From assembly GCF_008801575.1 (NCBI RefSeq), contig NZ_VZPL01000003.1:62001-126000 (forward strand): 64,000 bases of DNA, written 5' to 3'. Under the pieces are notes generated by a model. The model ran no database searches and was not told the DNA's origin. It saw nothing but the letters and a program-made list of their open reading frames with translations. Within the stretch, counting starts at the first letter, position 1, and the number at the start of each line of letters is the position of its first letter. Both the position numbers and the translations under genes were made by a program. Below, one piece after another: positions 39,526 through 48,393 of the stretch. The DNA is from Xanthomonas cissicola (GTDB lineage Bacteria > Pseudomonadota > Gammaproteobacteria > Xanthomonadales > Xanthomonadaceae).

Positions 39526-40814
39526 TACGCGGCCTCCCGCTGCGGGCGCACGCTGCGCGGCGACAGGTAGCGGAACACGTCCAGGCCTTCGGTATCGATC
39601 TCGGGCGTGCGGCCCTGCATGAGGTCGGCCAGATAGCGCCCGGAACCGCAGGCCATGGTCCAGCCCAGCGTGCCGTGACCGGTGTTGAGGAACAGGTTGG
39701 CATACGGCGTGGCGCCGAGCACCGGGGTGCCATCCGGGGTGGCCGGCCGCAAGCCGGTCCAGAACTCGGCCTGTGCCAGATCGCCGCCGCCGGGGAACAG
39801 GTCGTTGACCACCATTTCCAGGGTGGCGCGACGACGCGGATTCAAGGACATGTCGAAGCCGGCCACCTCGGCCATGCCGCCGACGCGGATACGGTCGTCG
39901 AAACGGGTGAGCGCGATCTTGTAGCTCTCGTCCAGCACCGTAGAGGTCGGCGCGCGCTGCGCATCGACGATCGGGATGGTCAGCGAATAGCCCTTGAGCG
40001 GGTACACCGGCAAATGCAGGCCGAGCGAGAGCAGCACGTCGGCCGAATAGCTGCCCAGCGCCAGCACGTAGCGGTCGGCGGTCTCGATGCGGCCATCGAT
40101 CTGCACGCCAGTGATTTGGCCGCCGGCATGCTCCAGCCGCTCGATCTGCTGCCCATAGCGGAACGTGACACCTGCCTGCGTGGCCAGTTCGGCCAGGCGT
40201 TGGGTAAACAGGCGGCAGTCACCGGTCTGGTCTTCGGGCAGGCGCAACGCGCCGGCCATCTGCGCGCCGCCGCCGGCCAGGCCAGGTTCGAACTGCGCAA
40301 TCTGCGCCGGGCTCAGCAGCTCGTACGGCACCCCGTACTGGGCCAGCACTTCGATGTCCTGCGCGGCCGCATCCAGCTGCTGCTGGGTGCGGAACAACTG
40401 CGTGGTGCCCAGCTGGCGGCCTTCGAATTCGATGCCGGTCTCGGCGCGCAAGGCGTTGAGGCAATCGCGGCTGTAGTCGGACATGCGCACCATGCGCGCC
40501 TTGTTCACCGCATAGCGCTCGGCAGTGCAGTTGCGCAGCATCTGGCTCAGCCAGGCCAGCTGGCGCAGGTCGCGGGTGGGGCGGATCGACAGCGGCGCGT
40601 GCTGCTCGAACAGCCACTTCACCGCCTTGCCAGGCACGCCGGGTGCGGCCCAGGGGGAGGTGTAGCCGAACGACAGCTGGCCGGCGTTGGCGTAGCTGGT
40701 CTCCAGCGCCGCCGCCGGCTGGCGGTCGACCACGGTCACTTCGCAACCGGCCTGCGCCAGGTACCACGCACTGGTCACGCCGATGACGCCGCTACCGAGA
40801 ATGAGCACACGCAT
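39525..40814 (-). CDS. dadA: D-amino acid dehydrogenase
   Basis: A 429-residue FAD flavoprotein that oxidises D-alanine to pyruvate and passes electrons to the respiratory chain. The FAD-binding motif [20 protein letters not shown] opens the protein. [18 protein letters not shown] and [12 protein letters not shown] are family landmarks. The start ATG has GGAGAA upstream. Together with dadX it forms a catabolic operon, divergent from an Lrp-type regulator. Confidence 0.96.
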   Translation of the reverse strand: MRVLILGSGVIGVTSAWYLAQAGCEVTVVDRQPAAALETSYANAGQLSFGYTSPWAAPGVPGKAVKWLFEQHAPLSIRPTRDLRQLAWLSQMLRNCTAERYAVNKARMVRMSDYSRDCLNALRAETGIEFEGRQLGTTQLFRTQQQLDAAAQDIEVLAQYGVPYELLSPAQIAQFEPGLAGGGAQMAGALRLPEDQTGDCRLFTQRLAELATQAGVTFRYGQQIERLEHAGGQITGVQIDGRIETADRYVLALGSYSADVLLSLGLHLPVYPLKGYSLTIPIVDAQRAPTSTVLDESYKIALTRFDDRIRVGGMAEVAGFDMSLNPRRRATLEMVVNDLFPGGGDLAQAEFWTGLRPATPDGTPVLGATPYANLFLNTGHGTLGWTMACGSGRYLADLMQGRTPEIDTEGLDVFRYLSPRSVRPQREAA

Positions 40815-40962
40815 GTCGTTCTCCTGAAAAGGGCATTCCCCCAGAACTACGCACAGAGGGGGACAGTTAGACGCAGTATATTGCGAGCCAGGCAGCGCCA
40901 TTTCTGGAATCGGCACGGCTTTGCAGTGAAACTTCCTGCCAAACCTTGCCGAGACAAACCCC
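40815..40962. promoter_or_regulatory. Divergent control region of dadAX and the Lrp regulator
   Basis: A 148-nt AT-richer gap between the divergent dadA and Lrp genes. In related bacteria Lrp-type proteins bind such regions and control dadAX in response to alanine. I cannot point to a specific operator or -10/-35 pair. Confidence 0.5.
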
Positions 40963-41442
40963 ATGAGCACCCGCGCCCGCGAGCTGGACAAGATCGACCG
41001 CAAGATCCTGCGCATCCTGCAGCAGGAGGGGCGGATTTCCTTTACCGAACTAGGCGAGCGGGTCGGCCTGTCGACCACACCGTGCACCGAGCGCGTGCGA
41101 CGGCTGGAGCGCGACGGCGCCATCACCGGCTACTACGCGCGGCTGGACCCGCACTACCTCAAGGCCAGCCTGCTGGTATTCGTGGAGATCAGCCTGGCCT
41201 ACAAATCCGGCGACATCTTCGAAGAATTCCGCCGCGCCGCGCTAAAGCTGCCCAACGTGCTGGAGTGCCACCTGGTCTCCGGCGACTTCGACTATCTGCT
41301 CAAGGCGCGCATCAGCGAGATGGCGTCCTACCGCAAGTTGCTCGGCAGCACCTTGCTGACCATGCCGCATGTGCGTGAATCCAAGAGCTACATCGTGATG
41401 GAAGAGGTCAAGGAGACGCTGGCGTTGCCGATCGCCGATTGA
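40963..41442 (+). CDS. lrp: Lrp/AsnC family transcriptional regulator
   Basis: A 159-residue feast/famine regulator. The N-terminal winged helix is [20 protein letters not shown] through [18 protein letters not shown]. The C-terminal RAM ligand domain has LLVFVEISL and [19 protein letters not shown]. Position next to dadA makes it the probable alanine-responsive regulator of that operon (a DadR-like role); Lrp proper is the alternative. Confidence 0.93.
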   Translation: MSTRARELDKIDRKILRILQQEGRISFTELGERVGLSTTPCTERVRRLERDGAITGYYARLDPHYLKASLLVFVEISLAYKSGDIFEEFRRAALKLPNVLECHLVSGDFDYLLKARISEMASYRKLLGSTLLTMPHVRESKSYIVMEEVKETLALPIAD

Positions 41443-41444
41443 GC

Positions 41445-41510
41445 CGGGATTCGGGATTCGGGATTCGGGATTCGGGATTCGGAATTCGGGATTGGCGGTT
41501 GGCGGTTGGC
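41445..41510. repeat. Tandem heptamer array GGGATTC
   Basis: Five consecutive exact GGGATTC units, one GGAATTC and one GGGATTG, followed by three GGTTGGC-type units. It begins three bases after the Lrp stop codon. Unlike the elements in the atp operon this is a direct array without an opposing arm. Confidence 0.85.
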
Positions 41511-41533
41511 ACCAGCAGATCGCGCCGCTGCTG

Positions 41534-41962
41534 TCAGCGCACCACGCGCATGCCATCGCCCGCCGGTACCGCGTCGTAGTAGCGGCCGGTCTTGGTATCC
41601 AGCACCCGGTTGGCGCCGGCCGGCTGCATGCCCTGCAGCAAGCGGCCATTGCGGTCGTAGACCATCGGCTTGGTCGGCGCCACCTGGCTGCCCGCAGGCG
41701 CGATCGGCGTTTGTGCCGGCCCGTGCGTGGGGATGCTCGGCGCGACCGGGCGTTGCCCCAGCTGCGAAGGCACCGGTGCGGCGGAAGGCGCCGGCTGCAG
41801 CGCGCGCGGCGGCGTCACCGTGGGCTGGACGGGCGTCGGCGTGGTGATGGGCTGCAAGGTCGTGGACGAGCGCGTGGTGGTGGCCGACTGCGCCGCCACC
41901 GCGCCAGTCATCGTCAGTAGAACGCACAGCAGAACGCGGCGGCTTGATGCGTGGATCGCCAT
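41534..41962 (-). CDS. Exported proline/threonine-rich hypothetical protein
   Basis: A 142-residue protein with a signal peptide ([24 protein letters not shown]). The middle is a Pro/Thr/Ala-rich low-complexity stretch with repeated [16 protein letters not shown] runs. The C-terminus is folded, [23 protein letters not shown] and [16 protein letters not shown]. It may be an extended surface or periplasmic spacer. The ATG at 41962 has AAGG at a good distance; another ATG lies ten codons upstream. Confidence 0.65.
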   Translation of the reverse strand: MAIHASSRRVLLCVLLTMTGAVAAQSATTTRSSTTLQPITTPTPVQPTVTPPRALQPAPSAAPVPSQLGQRPVAPSIPTHGPAQTPIAPAGSQVAPTKPMVYDRNGRLLQGMQPAGANRVLDTKTGRYYDAVPAGDGMRVVR

Positions 41963-42202
41963 GACAGGCACCTTGCGTGTTTCGAGGGTCATGCAGTGAT
42001 TGGGGCGCAAGGACGCTGCGACAATGCATGCGACCGGCCGGGGGATGAACGCTTTCGCAAGGTGGTTGCGGTGCGAAGAAGGGCTGACCTCCGCCGCAGT
42101 GGCGGGCTGTTGGCTGCGTCTCAACGGTTGAACCACCCCGACAATGCCCACATCACGGAAGCAGGCGCCGGCACCCCGCTGGCGAGCGCATGCGAGAACC
42201 CC

Positions 42203-42667
42203 ATGAGCCAGTTCGATCTGACCCCTCCCTCCCCCGCACAACGCGATGCCCTGATCGCCGGGCTCAGCGACGAGGAACAGCGCGTGCTGCTGCACCATGG
42301 CACCGAGGCGCCGTTCTGCGGGGTTTTCCTGGACAACAAGCTGGACGGTGTCTACAGCTGCCGGCTGTGCGGCCTGCCGTTGTTCCGTTCCAGCGCCAAA
42401 TTCGAGTCCGGCACCGGTTGGCCTAGCTTCTTTGCGCCCTACGACCCTGCCCATGTGCGCGAGATCCGCGACACCAGCTACGGCATGATCCGCACCGAAA
42501 TCGTGTGCGCGCGCTGCGACAGCCATCTGGGCCATGTGTTCCCGGACGGCCCGCCCCCCACCGGCGAGCGCCACTGCCTGAACTCGGTCTCGCTGGGCTT
42601 CACCGAAAACGGCCAGGCCCTGCCGAACCCCCTGCATCGCCAAGGTGCCGAGGCGCAAGCGGCCTGA
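42203..42667 (+). CDS. msrB: Peptide-methionine (R)-S-oxide reductase
   Basis: A 154-residue repair enzyme that reduces methionine-R-sulfoxide in oxidised proteins. Structural zinc is held by C53/C56 (CRLC) and C102/C105 (CARC). The catalytic cysteine is C125 in [19 protein letters not shown] at 69-76 is the substrate pocket motif. The start ATG was chosen to match the family length, as no strong ribosome site is present. Confidence 0.95.
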   Translation: MSQFDLTPPSPAQRDALIAGLSDEEQRVLLHHGTEAPFCGVFLDNKLDGVYSCRLCGLPLFRSSAKFESGTGWPSFFAPYDPAHVREIRDTSYGMIRTEIVCARCDSHLGHVFPDGPPPTGERHCLNSVSLGFTENGQALPNPLHRQGAEAQAA

Positions 42668-43013
42668 TGGCCGCGTATCTGCGAGGACACGGCCATGCAG
42701 TGCCTGGAGGTGCTCGACAACGCCTCCCTGCGCTTTTGTGCGCTGAGGCCAGCACCGCTCACGGGTGCTTCGAGCCGGCGATAGCGCTGTGAAAATCGGT
42801 TGCGGCGCGAGAACTCCAGACACGGCTTGATTTCCGTACGGGCGGCCACACGCAGGCTACGTCCCAGCCGTGAAGCGGCCGCGTGTTCAGTCGTGGGCAG
42901 GCCTTCCCGGCCCCGGCGCGCAAGATGCACGCGCTTGGGCGGCGCCGGAACCCAGCACTCCACGTCCCAGCCGCCGCAACCCGGCGGCGATCCCGACCGG
43001 CAGGAGTCCGCAG
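42668..43013. other. Intergenic region, nothing recognised
   Basis: About 346 nt between msrB and the lysozyme-inhibitor-like gene. No coding frame with a ribosome site and no member of the heptamer or GTAG repeats is visible. It must hold the promoter of the downstream lipoprotein gene. Confidence 0.4.
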
Positions 43014-43502
43014 ATGCATACGTCCTCATCCCTGATGTTCACCGGCCTGCTGGCCGCCGCCCTCGCCGGCTGCAGCGCCGGTAGCCCGCCTCCTGCAGCG
43101 CAGGATGCCAAGCCCGCACAACCGCAGCCAGCCGGCATCCAAGCCGATGCCCGCCCGCTTGCCACAGGCACCGACGCCAGCGTGACCGGCCCGCTGCCGC
43201 GTCCGGCCAAGACGCCCGCCCCAGCCGCGGCGGCTGCCGACCCCACGCTTCCTGCGCAGACGGTGGCCTGGCGCTGCGGTCCGCGCACGATCGCGACACG
43301 CTTCGACGCGGCCTCCGATACCCTGCAGCTGACCCTCGAAGGCCGCACGCTGATCCTGCTCAGTGCCCAGGCGGCATCCGGGGCGCGCTTTGCCGATGCG
43401 CAGGGCAACCAATTCTGGGAACACGCCGGCGAATCGACGCTGTCGCTGGCAGGCGGCGAGGCGCTTAAATGCGTGCATGAGACCGCCACCACAATCGGCT
43501 AG
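43014..43502 (+). CDS. Lipoprotein with MliC-like C-type lysozyme inhibitor domain
   Basis: A 162-residue lipoprotein. The lipobox LAAALAGC puts the lipid-bearing cysteine at residue 20. A Pro/Ala-rich linker of about 55 residues follows, then a domain with VAWRCGPRTIATRFD, LTLEGRTLILLSAQAASGARFAD and LKCVHE. The Trp-Arg-Cys start, the ASGARF turn and the closing Cys match the MliC family, which blocks vertebrate C-type lysozyme. For a plant-associated bacterium the likely target would be a host or competitor lysozyme (inference). AGGAG precedes the ATG. Confidence 0.75.
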   Translation: MHTSSSLMFTGLLAAALAGCSAGSPPPAAQDAKPAQPQPAGIQADARPLATGTDASVTGPLPRPAKTPAPAAAAADPTLPAQTVAWRCGPRTIATRFDAASDTLQLTLEGRTLILLSAQAASGARFADAQGNQFWEHAGESTLSLAGGEALKCVHETATTIG

Positions 43503-43539
43503 ACATTCAGCGACAACGCACGTCTTCACGCCGTGCGCT

Positions 43540-43566
43540 TCAAGAATCGGCTGCGCAAGCCGAAAC
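43540..43566 (+). promoter_or_regulatory. Sigma-28 (FliA)-like promoter of motAB
   Basis: TCAAGAAT and GCCGAAAC are separated by exactly 11 nt, close to the flagellar sigma factor consensus TAAAGTTT-N11-GCCGATAA. The site ends 33 nt before the motA ATG, the expected distance for a short leader. Confidence 0.6.
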
Positions 43567-43599
43567 CACTAGCAACCCCAGTTTGCTTCCGGCTGCGCC

Positions 43600-44454
43600 A
43601 TGCTCATCATCGTTGGCTTCATCGTCGTCATCGTCAGCGTCCTCGGCGGCTACGTGCTGTCGCACGGAAAGCTGGGCGCGCTGTGGCAGCCGTACGAGCT
43701 GATGATCATCGGTGGCGCGGCATTGGGCGCCTTCCTGGTCAGCACGCCGGGCAAGATCGTCAAGGAAACCCTCAGCGGCATCATGGGCGTGTTCAAGGGC
43801 CCGCAGTACAAGTCCGACGACTACAAGGACACCCTGAGCCTGATCTACGAGCTGCTGAACAAGGCGCGCCGCGATGGCTTCATGGCGCTGGAAGACCATG
43901 TCGAAAAGCCGCAGGACAGCACCATCTTCGGCAACTACCCCAAGGTGGTGGCCGACCATCACCTGCTGGACTTCATCACCGACTGCCTGCGCCTGATGAT
44001 CGGCAGCAACATCGAGCCGCACGAGCTGGAACCGCTGCTCGAACTGGAACTGGAAAAACACCATCACGAAGCCCTGGCGCCGTCGCATGCGCTGAGCAAG
44101 GTGTCCGACGGCCTGCCCGGCTTCGGCATCGTGGCGGCGGTGCTCGGCATCGTGATCACCATGGGCTCGATCGGCGGGCCGATCGAAGAGATCGGCCACC
44201 ACGTCGGCGCCGCGCTGGTGGGTACCTTCCTCGGCATCCTGCTGGCCTACGGCTTCGTCTCGCCGTTGTCGGCGGCGATGGAAGCGCGTGCCGAGCAGGA
44301 CGGGCGCATCTACGAAGCGGTCAAGACCGCGCTGCTGGCGTGCCTGCGTGGCTACAACCCGAAGATTGCGCTGGAATTCGCGCGCAAGACCCTGCCCTCC
44401 AATGTGCGTCCGAGCTTCGGCGATTTCGAAACGCACCTGAAGACGATCAAGTAG
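43600..44454 (+). CDS. motA: Flagellar motor stator protein MotA
   Basis: A 284-residue stator subunit with four membrane helices: residues 1-20, about 30-50 (LMIIGGAALGAFLVS), and two between 165 and 225 (GFGIVAAVLGIVITMG, LVGTFLGILLAYGFVSPLS). The large cytoplasmic loop contacts FliG. It forms a proton channel with MotB and drives flagellar rotation. The spacing to motB is 10 nt. Confidence 0.95.
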   Translation: MLIIVGFIVVIVSVLGGYVLSHGKLGALWQPYELMIIGGAALGAFLVSTPGKIVKETLSGIMGVFKGPQYKSDDYKDTLSLIYELLNKARRDGFMALEDHVEKPQDSTIFGNYPKVVADHHLLDFITDCLRLMIGSNIEPHELEPLLELELEKHHHEALAPSHALSKVSDGLPGFGIVAAVLGIVITMGSIGGPIEEIGHHVGAALVGTFLGILLAYGFVSPLSAAMEARAEQDGRIYEAVKTALLACLRGYNPKIALEFARKTLPSNVRPSFGDFETHLKTIK

Positions 44455-44464
44455 GGCCACGGTC

Positions 44465-45616
44465 ATGGCCGAGGCCAAATCCACCGTCATCATCCGACGG
44501 GTCAAGAAGGTACAGGGCGGCGGCCATCATGGCGGCGCCTGGAAGGTGGCGTTTGCCGACTTCGTGACCGCGATGATGGCCTTCTTCCTGGTGCTGTGGC
44601 TGATGGCGGCCACCACCAAGGAACAGCGCGCGGCGATCTCCGAATACTTCCGCAACCCCAGCCCGCTGTCCGGCAAATCGCCAGCGCCTTCGCCTGGCAT
44701 GAACGGACCCGGCGGCGCCAGCACCTCGATGATCAAGCTCGGCGGTACCGCCGACATGGCCAAGGGGCAGAAGGACGAAATGGGCCGCAAGCGCGACAAC
44801 GCGGCTGATACCGACGTGGACAGCCGCGCCAAGGACAAGAAGCGCCTTGAAGCGCTGATGCAGGACCTGAAAGAGGCCATCGACAAGAGCCAGGCGCTGG
44901 AGCCGTTCAAGGACCAGTTGCTGCTGGACCTCACGCCCGATGGCCTGCGCATCCAGATCGTGGACAAGCAGAACCGCCCCATGTTCGACATCGGCCGCGA
45001 CCAGCTCAAGCCGTATACGGTGGCGATCCTGCGCGAGCTGTCCAGCTTCATCAATCAGGTGCCCAACCACATCAGCATCACCGGCCATACCGACACCACC
45101 GCCTACAGCAGCGATGCCGGCTACACCAATTGGGAACTCAGCGCCGACCGCGCCAATGCCGCGCGCCGCGCCCTGGTGGCCGGGGGCATGTCCGATGCCA
45201 AGGTGACGCGCGTAGTGGGGCTGTCCTCGTCGGTGCTGTTCGACAAGACCGATCCGCAGAACCCGATCAACCGCCGCATCAGTATCGTGGTGATGACCCA
45301 GGACGCCGAAAACGCGGCCCTGGCCGGCGCCGGACAAGGCGTGGCCCTGGGCAAATCGCTGCACGATGCCGACACCCAGGTGCCGGATCTGAGCGGCGCC
45401 GCGGCCACCGGCACCGCCACCGTGGGGACGCCTGCCGAAGGCGCAAAACCAGCCACGGCCCCGCCAGTCGCCGCGGCTGCGGCTCCGGCCCCGGCCCTGG
45501 CATCGGCAGGGACTGCTGCTGCGCGTCCGGCAGGACCACGCATGTCTTCCAGCGCTCAGGTGGCCTCTGCCACGGCGCTCGCCAAAGCGGCTGAAGCGGC
45601 GGTGGAGAAGCAGTAA
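44465..45616 (+). CDS. motB: Flagellar motor stator protein MotB
   Basis: A 383-residue stator subunit. The single N-terminal helix VAFADFVTAMMAFFLVLWLM carries the proton-accepting Asp at residue 32, as in E. coli. The periplasmic OmpA-like domain has NQVPNHISITGHTDTTAY and NRRISIVVMTQD and anchors the stator to peptidoglycan. The C-terminal 90 residues are an Ala/Pro-rich low-complexity tail longer than in E. coli MotB (308 residues). Confidence 0.95.
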   Translation: MAEAKSTVIIRRVKKVQGGGHHGGAWKVAFADFVTAMMAFFLVLWLMAATTKEQRAAISEYFRNPSPLSGKSPAPSPGMNGPGGASTSMIKLGGTADMAKGQKDEMGRKRDNAADTDVDSRAKDKKRLEALMQDLKEAIDKSQALEPFKDQLLLDLTPDGLRIQIVDKQNRPMFDIGRDQLKPYTVAILRELSSFINQVPNHISITGHTDTTAYSSDAGYTNWELSADRANAARRALVAGGMSDAKVTRVVGLSSSVLFDKTDPQNPINRRISIVVMTQDAENAALAGAGQGVALGKSLHDADTQVPDLSGAAATGTATVGTPAEGAKPATAPPVAAAAAPAPALASAGTAAARPAGPRMSSSAQVASATALAKAAEAAVEKQ

Positions 45617-45853
45617 CGCGGGGCGGGAGGCCTGGAGGCGCAGGCGGCGATTGGGATTTGCCAGGAAATCGCCCCCACGGAACATGGCCTGCGGTTGTTC
45701 GGGCTTGGCGTACTGGTGGCGGCTCCTCGGTCGGTGCCTGCAAAGACGGTGCGTCCCGCCGGCCCGGCCGCCGCCACGGGCCAACTCCGCTACGCATCGC
45801 ATCGTGCGGCGCACGCTCTAGAATGGCCGGCCATTCCCAGCGTCGAGAACACC

Positions 45854-46438
45854 GTGTCCCGCAATTCCAAGGCCAAGCGCGACAAGCGCAAGAAGCAGCA
45901 GCCCAAGCGCCCCTTCGTCCGTCTGGGCCAGGCGCCCCAGGTCACCAACCATGCCGTGCTGCTGGACGCCGATGGCCGCGTGGTCGCCGCGATCGGCCTG
46001 CAGGGTGGCAGCGAGTGGATGTTGTCGATCGGCGGCCAGACCATGGGCAGTGCCGACAACCCGGTCCCGATGCTGGCCATGCTCAAGCACCTGGCCAACC
46101 TGCAGGAAGCCGAAGGCAAGACCATTTCGCTGGAATATTCGACCCAGCTGCAGCAGATGATCGACGACCTGGCCGCCGACGAAGGCCAGACCGCCGAGGA
46201 ATACCTGACCAAGCTGGTGTCCGAGTTCCAGAACGCCGATGCGGATGAAGACGGCGACGCGGAAGACGCAGCAGAGGACGCCGGCACCGAGGCTGGTGCT
46301 GACGACGTGGCTGAAGACGACACTGCCAGCGCCACCGACAGTGCTGCAGACGCCAGCGACGAGGCGTCCGACACTGCGGCGGACGAGCCCGACGGCGACA
46401 GCGCGGGCAAGAAGCCGAAGACGTCCAAGAAGGCCTGA
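45854..46438 (+). CDS. Conserved hypothetical protein with basic N-terminus and acidic tail
   Basis: A 194-residue cytoplasmic protein starting at GTG. Residues 1-20 are strongly basic (RNSKAKRDKRKKQQPKRPF). A folded middle section contains VLLDADGRVVAAIGLQGG and MLAMLKHLANLQEAEGKTI. The C-terminal 70 residues are almost only Asp, Glu, Ala, Ser and Thr, ending in KKPKTSKKA. It is clearly a real gene by its amino-acid bias but of unknown role. A DUF4031 gene follows 8 nt later and is probably co-transcribed. Confidence 0.75.
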   Translation: MSRNSKAKRDKRKKQQPKRPFVRLGQAPQVTNHAVLLDADGRVVAAIGLQGGSEWMLSIGGQTMGSADNPVPMLAMLKHLANLQEAEGKTISLEYSTQLQQMIDDLAADEGQTAEEYLTKLVSEFQNADADEDGDAEDAAEDAGTEAGADDVAEDDTASATDSAADASDEASDTAADEPDGDSAGKKPKTSKKA

Positions 46439-46446
46439 CCCGGCCG

Positions 46447-46731
46447 ATGGCCGTCTATGTCGACGATGCGGTGCACCTGTGGCGCGACCAGCGCTGGGCG
46501 CACCTGCTCGGCGATACGCTGGACGAGCTGCATGCCATGGCGGCGCGGCTGGGCATTCCCCGCCGCGCCTTCCAGAACAAACTCAGCGGTGCGCACTACG
46601 ACGTGCCCGCACCGCTCCGCCTTGAGGCCATTGCCTTCGGCGCCATTCCCATCTCCCGCCACACCGACCGCGCACTGCTCAAGGCCTTGATCGCCAATGC
46701 GCGGGCGCAGGCGCGGGCCGAAGCGCCCTGA
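46447..46731 (+). CDS. DUF4031 family protein
   Basis: A 94-residue protein beginning MAVYVDDAVHLWRDQRWAHL, with LHAMAARLGIPRRAFQN and HYDVPAPLRLEAIAFGA, all conserved in DUF4031. The function is unknown. The starting YVDD and the short length resemble small metal-binding or nucleotide-binding modules, but nothing can be concluded. It lies 8 nt downstream of the acidic-tail gene. Confidence 0.88.
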   Translation: MAVYVDDAVHLWRDQRWAHLLGDTLDELHAMAARLGIPRRAFQNKLSGAHYDVPAPLRLEAIAFGAIPISRHTDRALLKALIANARAQARAEAP

Positions 46732-46736
46732 GGCAG

Positions 46737-47023
46737 GGGATTGGAGAATCGGGATTAGGGAGTCGCAACGGTGGTGGCCGCAACCTGATTGGCGGCTCAC
46801 CGTTGTAGGAGCGCGCCCGAGCGCGAGGGGCCATCCCGGTAACGCCCGATCGCGCGCAGGCACGCTCCTACGTGGCAATCGCCGGGCCGTGGACCATGCC
46901 TGCGCGGCTGACCCTACCGGCACCACGCGCTAGGCGTGCTGCCGCGGAGTGCGCACTACCACGGCTCGACACGCCCTACACACCCACAGACCGCTCCCGC
47001 GATTCCCGATTCCCGATTAACAT
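46737..47023. repeat. Intergenic repeat cluster: heptamer arms around a GTAG hairpin
   Basis: GGGATTGGAGAATCGGGATTAGGG (46738-46761) at the left and CGATTCCCGATTCCCGATT (47000-47018) at the right form opposing arms. Between them, 46805-46871 is a palindrome with GTAGGAGCGCGCC at one foot and GCACGCTCCTAC at the other. The whole 290-nt gap between convergent genes is repeat sequence. Confidence 0.75.
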
Positions 47024-47575
47024 TCAAAACGCCTCATTCCCCAGCCGCACTTCCACCCCCAGCAACGAGGTCAGCGCCAGCATGGCGTCGTCGTCGCGGC
47101 TAAGCGCAATCCAGCCGGCGTAGGCATCGCCACCGGTGTTCCAGTTCCACAGCGAGTAGCCGTGCTCGCGCAGGCGGTCGAATGCCACCGCCATCAAATC
47201 GGGGACCTCCAGGTTGCCGGCAAAGTCTTCGTCGTCCAGGTCGCCGCCCCAGTCGATGCGCAGGTTCCAGCGCGCACTGAGTTCGTCGATGGCGGCGATG
47301 AACGCATCGGCGTCCTTCCAGTCCACATAGAAGCCCGAGCGCCAGTCGATCACGTCCTTCAGCGCCGACAACCAGGCGTCGTCGCCTGCGTCGTGATCGG
47401 CCTCGGCCTGCGTTTCGCGCCAGGCGTCGAACTGGGCCAACGCGGTGTCCTCGTCGCCGGGGTTGATCAGCACTAGCAGGTTCCACACCCGCGCCGGATG
47501 GTCATCCACATCGTCTTCGTCGCCCTCGGGCTGCAGGCCTTCGTCGTCTTCGTAGTCGGCACTGTTGTCAGGCAT
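47024..47575 (-). CDS. Acidic hypothetical protein, DUF6630-like
   Basis: A 183-residue, very acidic soluble protein. The N-terminus has many Asp and Glu (DNSADYEDDEGLQPEGDED). It then reads RVWNLLVLINPGDEDTALAQF, DWRSGFYVDWKDADAFIAAI, LRIDWGGDLDDEDF and GYSLWNWNTGGDAYAGWIAL. I associate this with DUF6630, a family of unknown function sometimes found near immunity-like genes, but confidence in the family name is limited. The ATG was chosen over a 20-codon upstream extension of different composition. Confidence 0.7.
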   Translation of the reverse strand: MPDNSADYEDDEGLQPEGDEDDVDDHPARVWNLLVLINPGDEDTALAQFDAWRETQAEADHDAGDDAWLSALKDVIDWRSGFYVDWKDADAFIAAIDELSARWNLRIDWGGDLDDEDFAGNLEVPDLMAVAFDRLREHGYSLWNWNTGGDAYAGWIALSRDDDAMLALTSLLGVEVRLGNEAF

Positions 47576-47740
47576 TGCGGTCTCGTTTGCTGGAGTGCAG
47601 GGCCAGAAGTGTGAGGCCTGACGGCGCGCAAGCAAACCGATTGGCGCACGTCACCGCGTCGCCAGGACTGGTCTTCCCGGCGCAGGCCCGTATCCTGTGC
47701 GGCCGAAGACGGCTATCCCGGCCGCCATGACGCCTTTCCC

Positions 47741-48004
47741 ATGAGCGATACCCCTCCCGATCACCTGGCCATCGACGCACGCAGCCCGTTCCATAATGCC
47801 GATGCCCTCAACCGCGGCGTCGGCGTGCGCTTCAACGGTGTCGAACGCGACAACGTGGAGGAATACTCGGTCAGCGAAGGCTGGATCAAGGTGCAGGTCG
47901 GCAAGGCGCGCGACCGTCGCGGCAACCCGATGACGATGAAGATCAAGGGCGAAGTGGTGGCCTATTACCTGGACAGCAAGGACGGCGCCAAGGCTGCCGA
48001 GTAA
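47741..48004 (+). CDS. DUF3297 family protein
   Basis: An 87-residue protein with DHLAIDARSPFHNADALNRGVGVRFNG, YSVSEGWIKVQVGKARDRRGNP and MTMKIKGEVVAYYL. This is the DUF3297 pattern, sometimes mislabelled glutathione peroxidase in databases. It has no catalytic motif of that enzyme. The function is unknown. Confidence 0.88.
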   Translation: MSDTPPDHLAIDARSPFHNADALNRGVGVRFNGVERDNVEEYSVSEGWIKVQVGKARDRRGNPMTMKIKGEVVAYYLDSKDGAKAAE

Positions 48005-48101
48005 AAGCAACGGACAACACGACTTCACACAACGCTGCTGCAGGTCGGCTGATCTGTGCCCCGGCCGCAGGGCCCTCGCCGCCCACCGAAGCCGGACACG
48101 T

Positions 48102-48370
48102 AGCGGCATCCATGCCGCCAAGGGTCCCGCGACGGTGGGCCGGCAAGGACCAGTCAAGTTGGTCGGTGCGCAGAGCTTTCAACAAAGCCGCCGGGAAACT
48201 GTCTGGTGCGGTGTCCTCACCGCTTGCGGGCTCGATGGCGGCATGGATGCCGCCATCGAGCCCCCCCACGGATGGGTTTACGGCGTGTCCCGCGAGCGGT
48301 GAGGGCACCGCGCATTCGACCCACTCAGCGCCTTACCTGGACACCTGCCGGCATCCACCAGGATGCGGCC
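48102..48370. repeat. Degenerate intergenic repeat, copy B, with perfect palindrome
   Basis: This is the better-preserved relative of the element at 352-614. Inside it, 48231-48260 is a perfect 14-bp inverted repeat with a 2-nt loop (CTCGATGGCGGCAT and its complement). The gap 48005-48393 between convergent genes contains no supported gene. Confidence 0.65.
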
Positions 48371-48393
48371 AACCAAACCATTGCATCCACCAC

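Noticed and set aside
39489-41378. Open frame of 629 codons opposite dadA and across the Lrp gene
   Set aside because: It runs through two well-supported genes and the control region between them.
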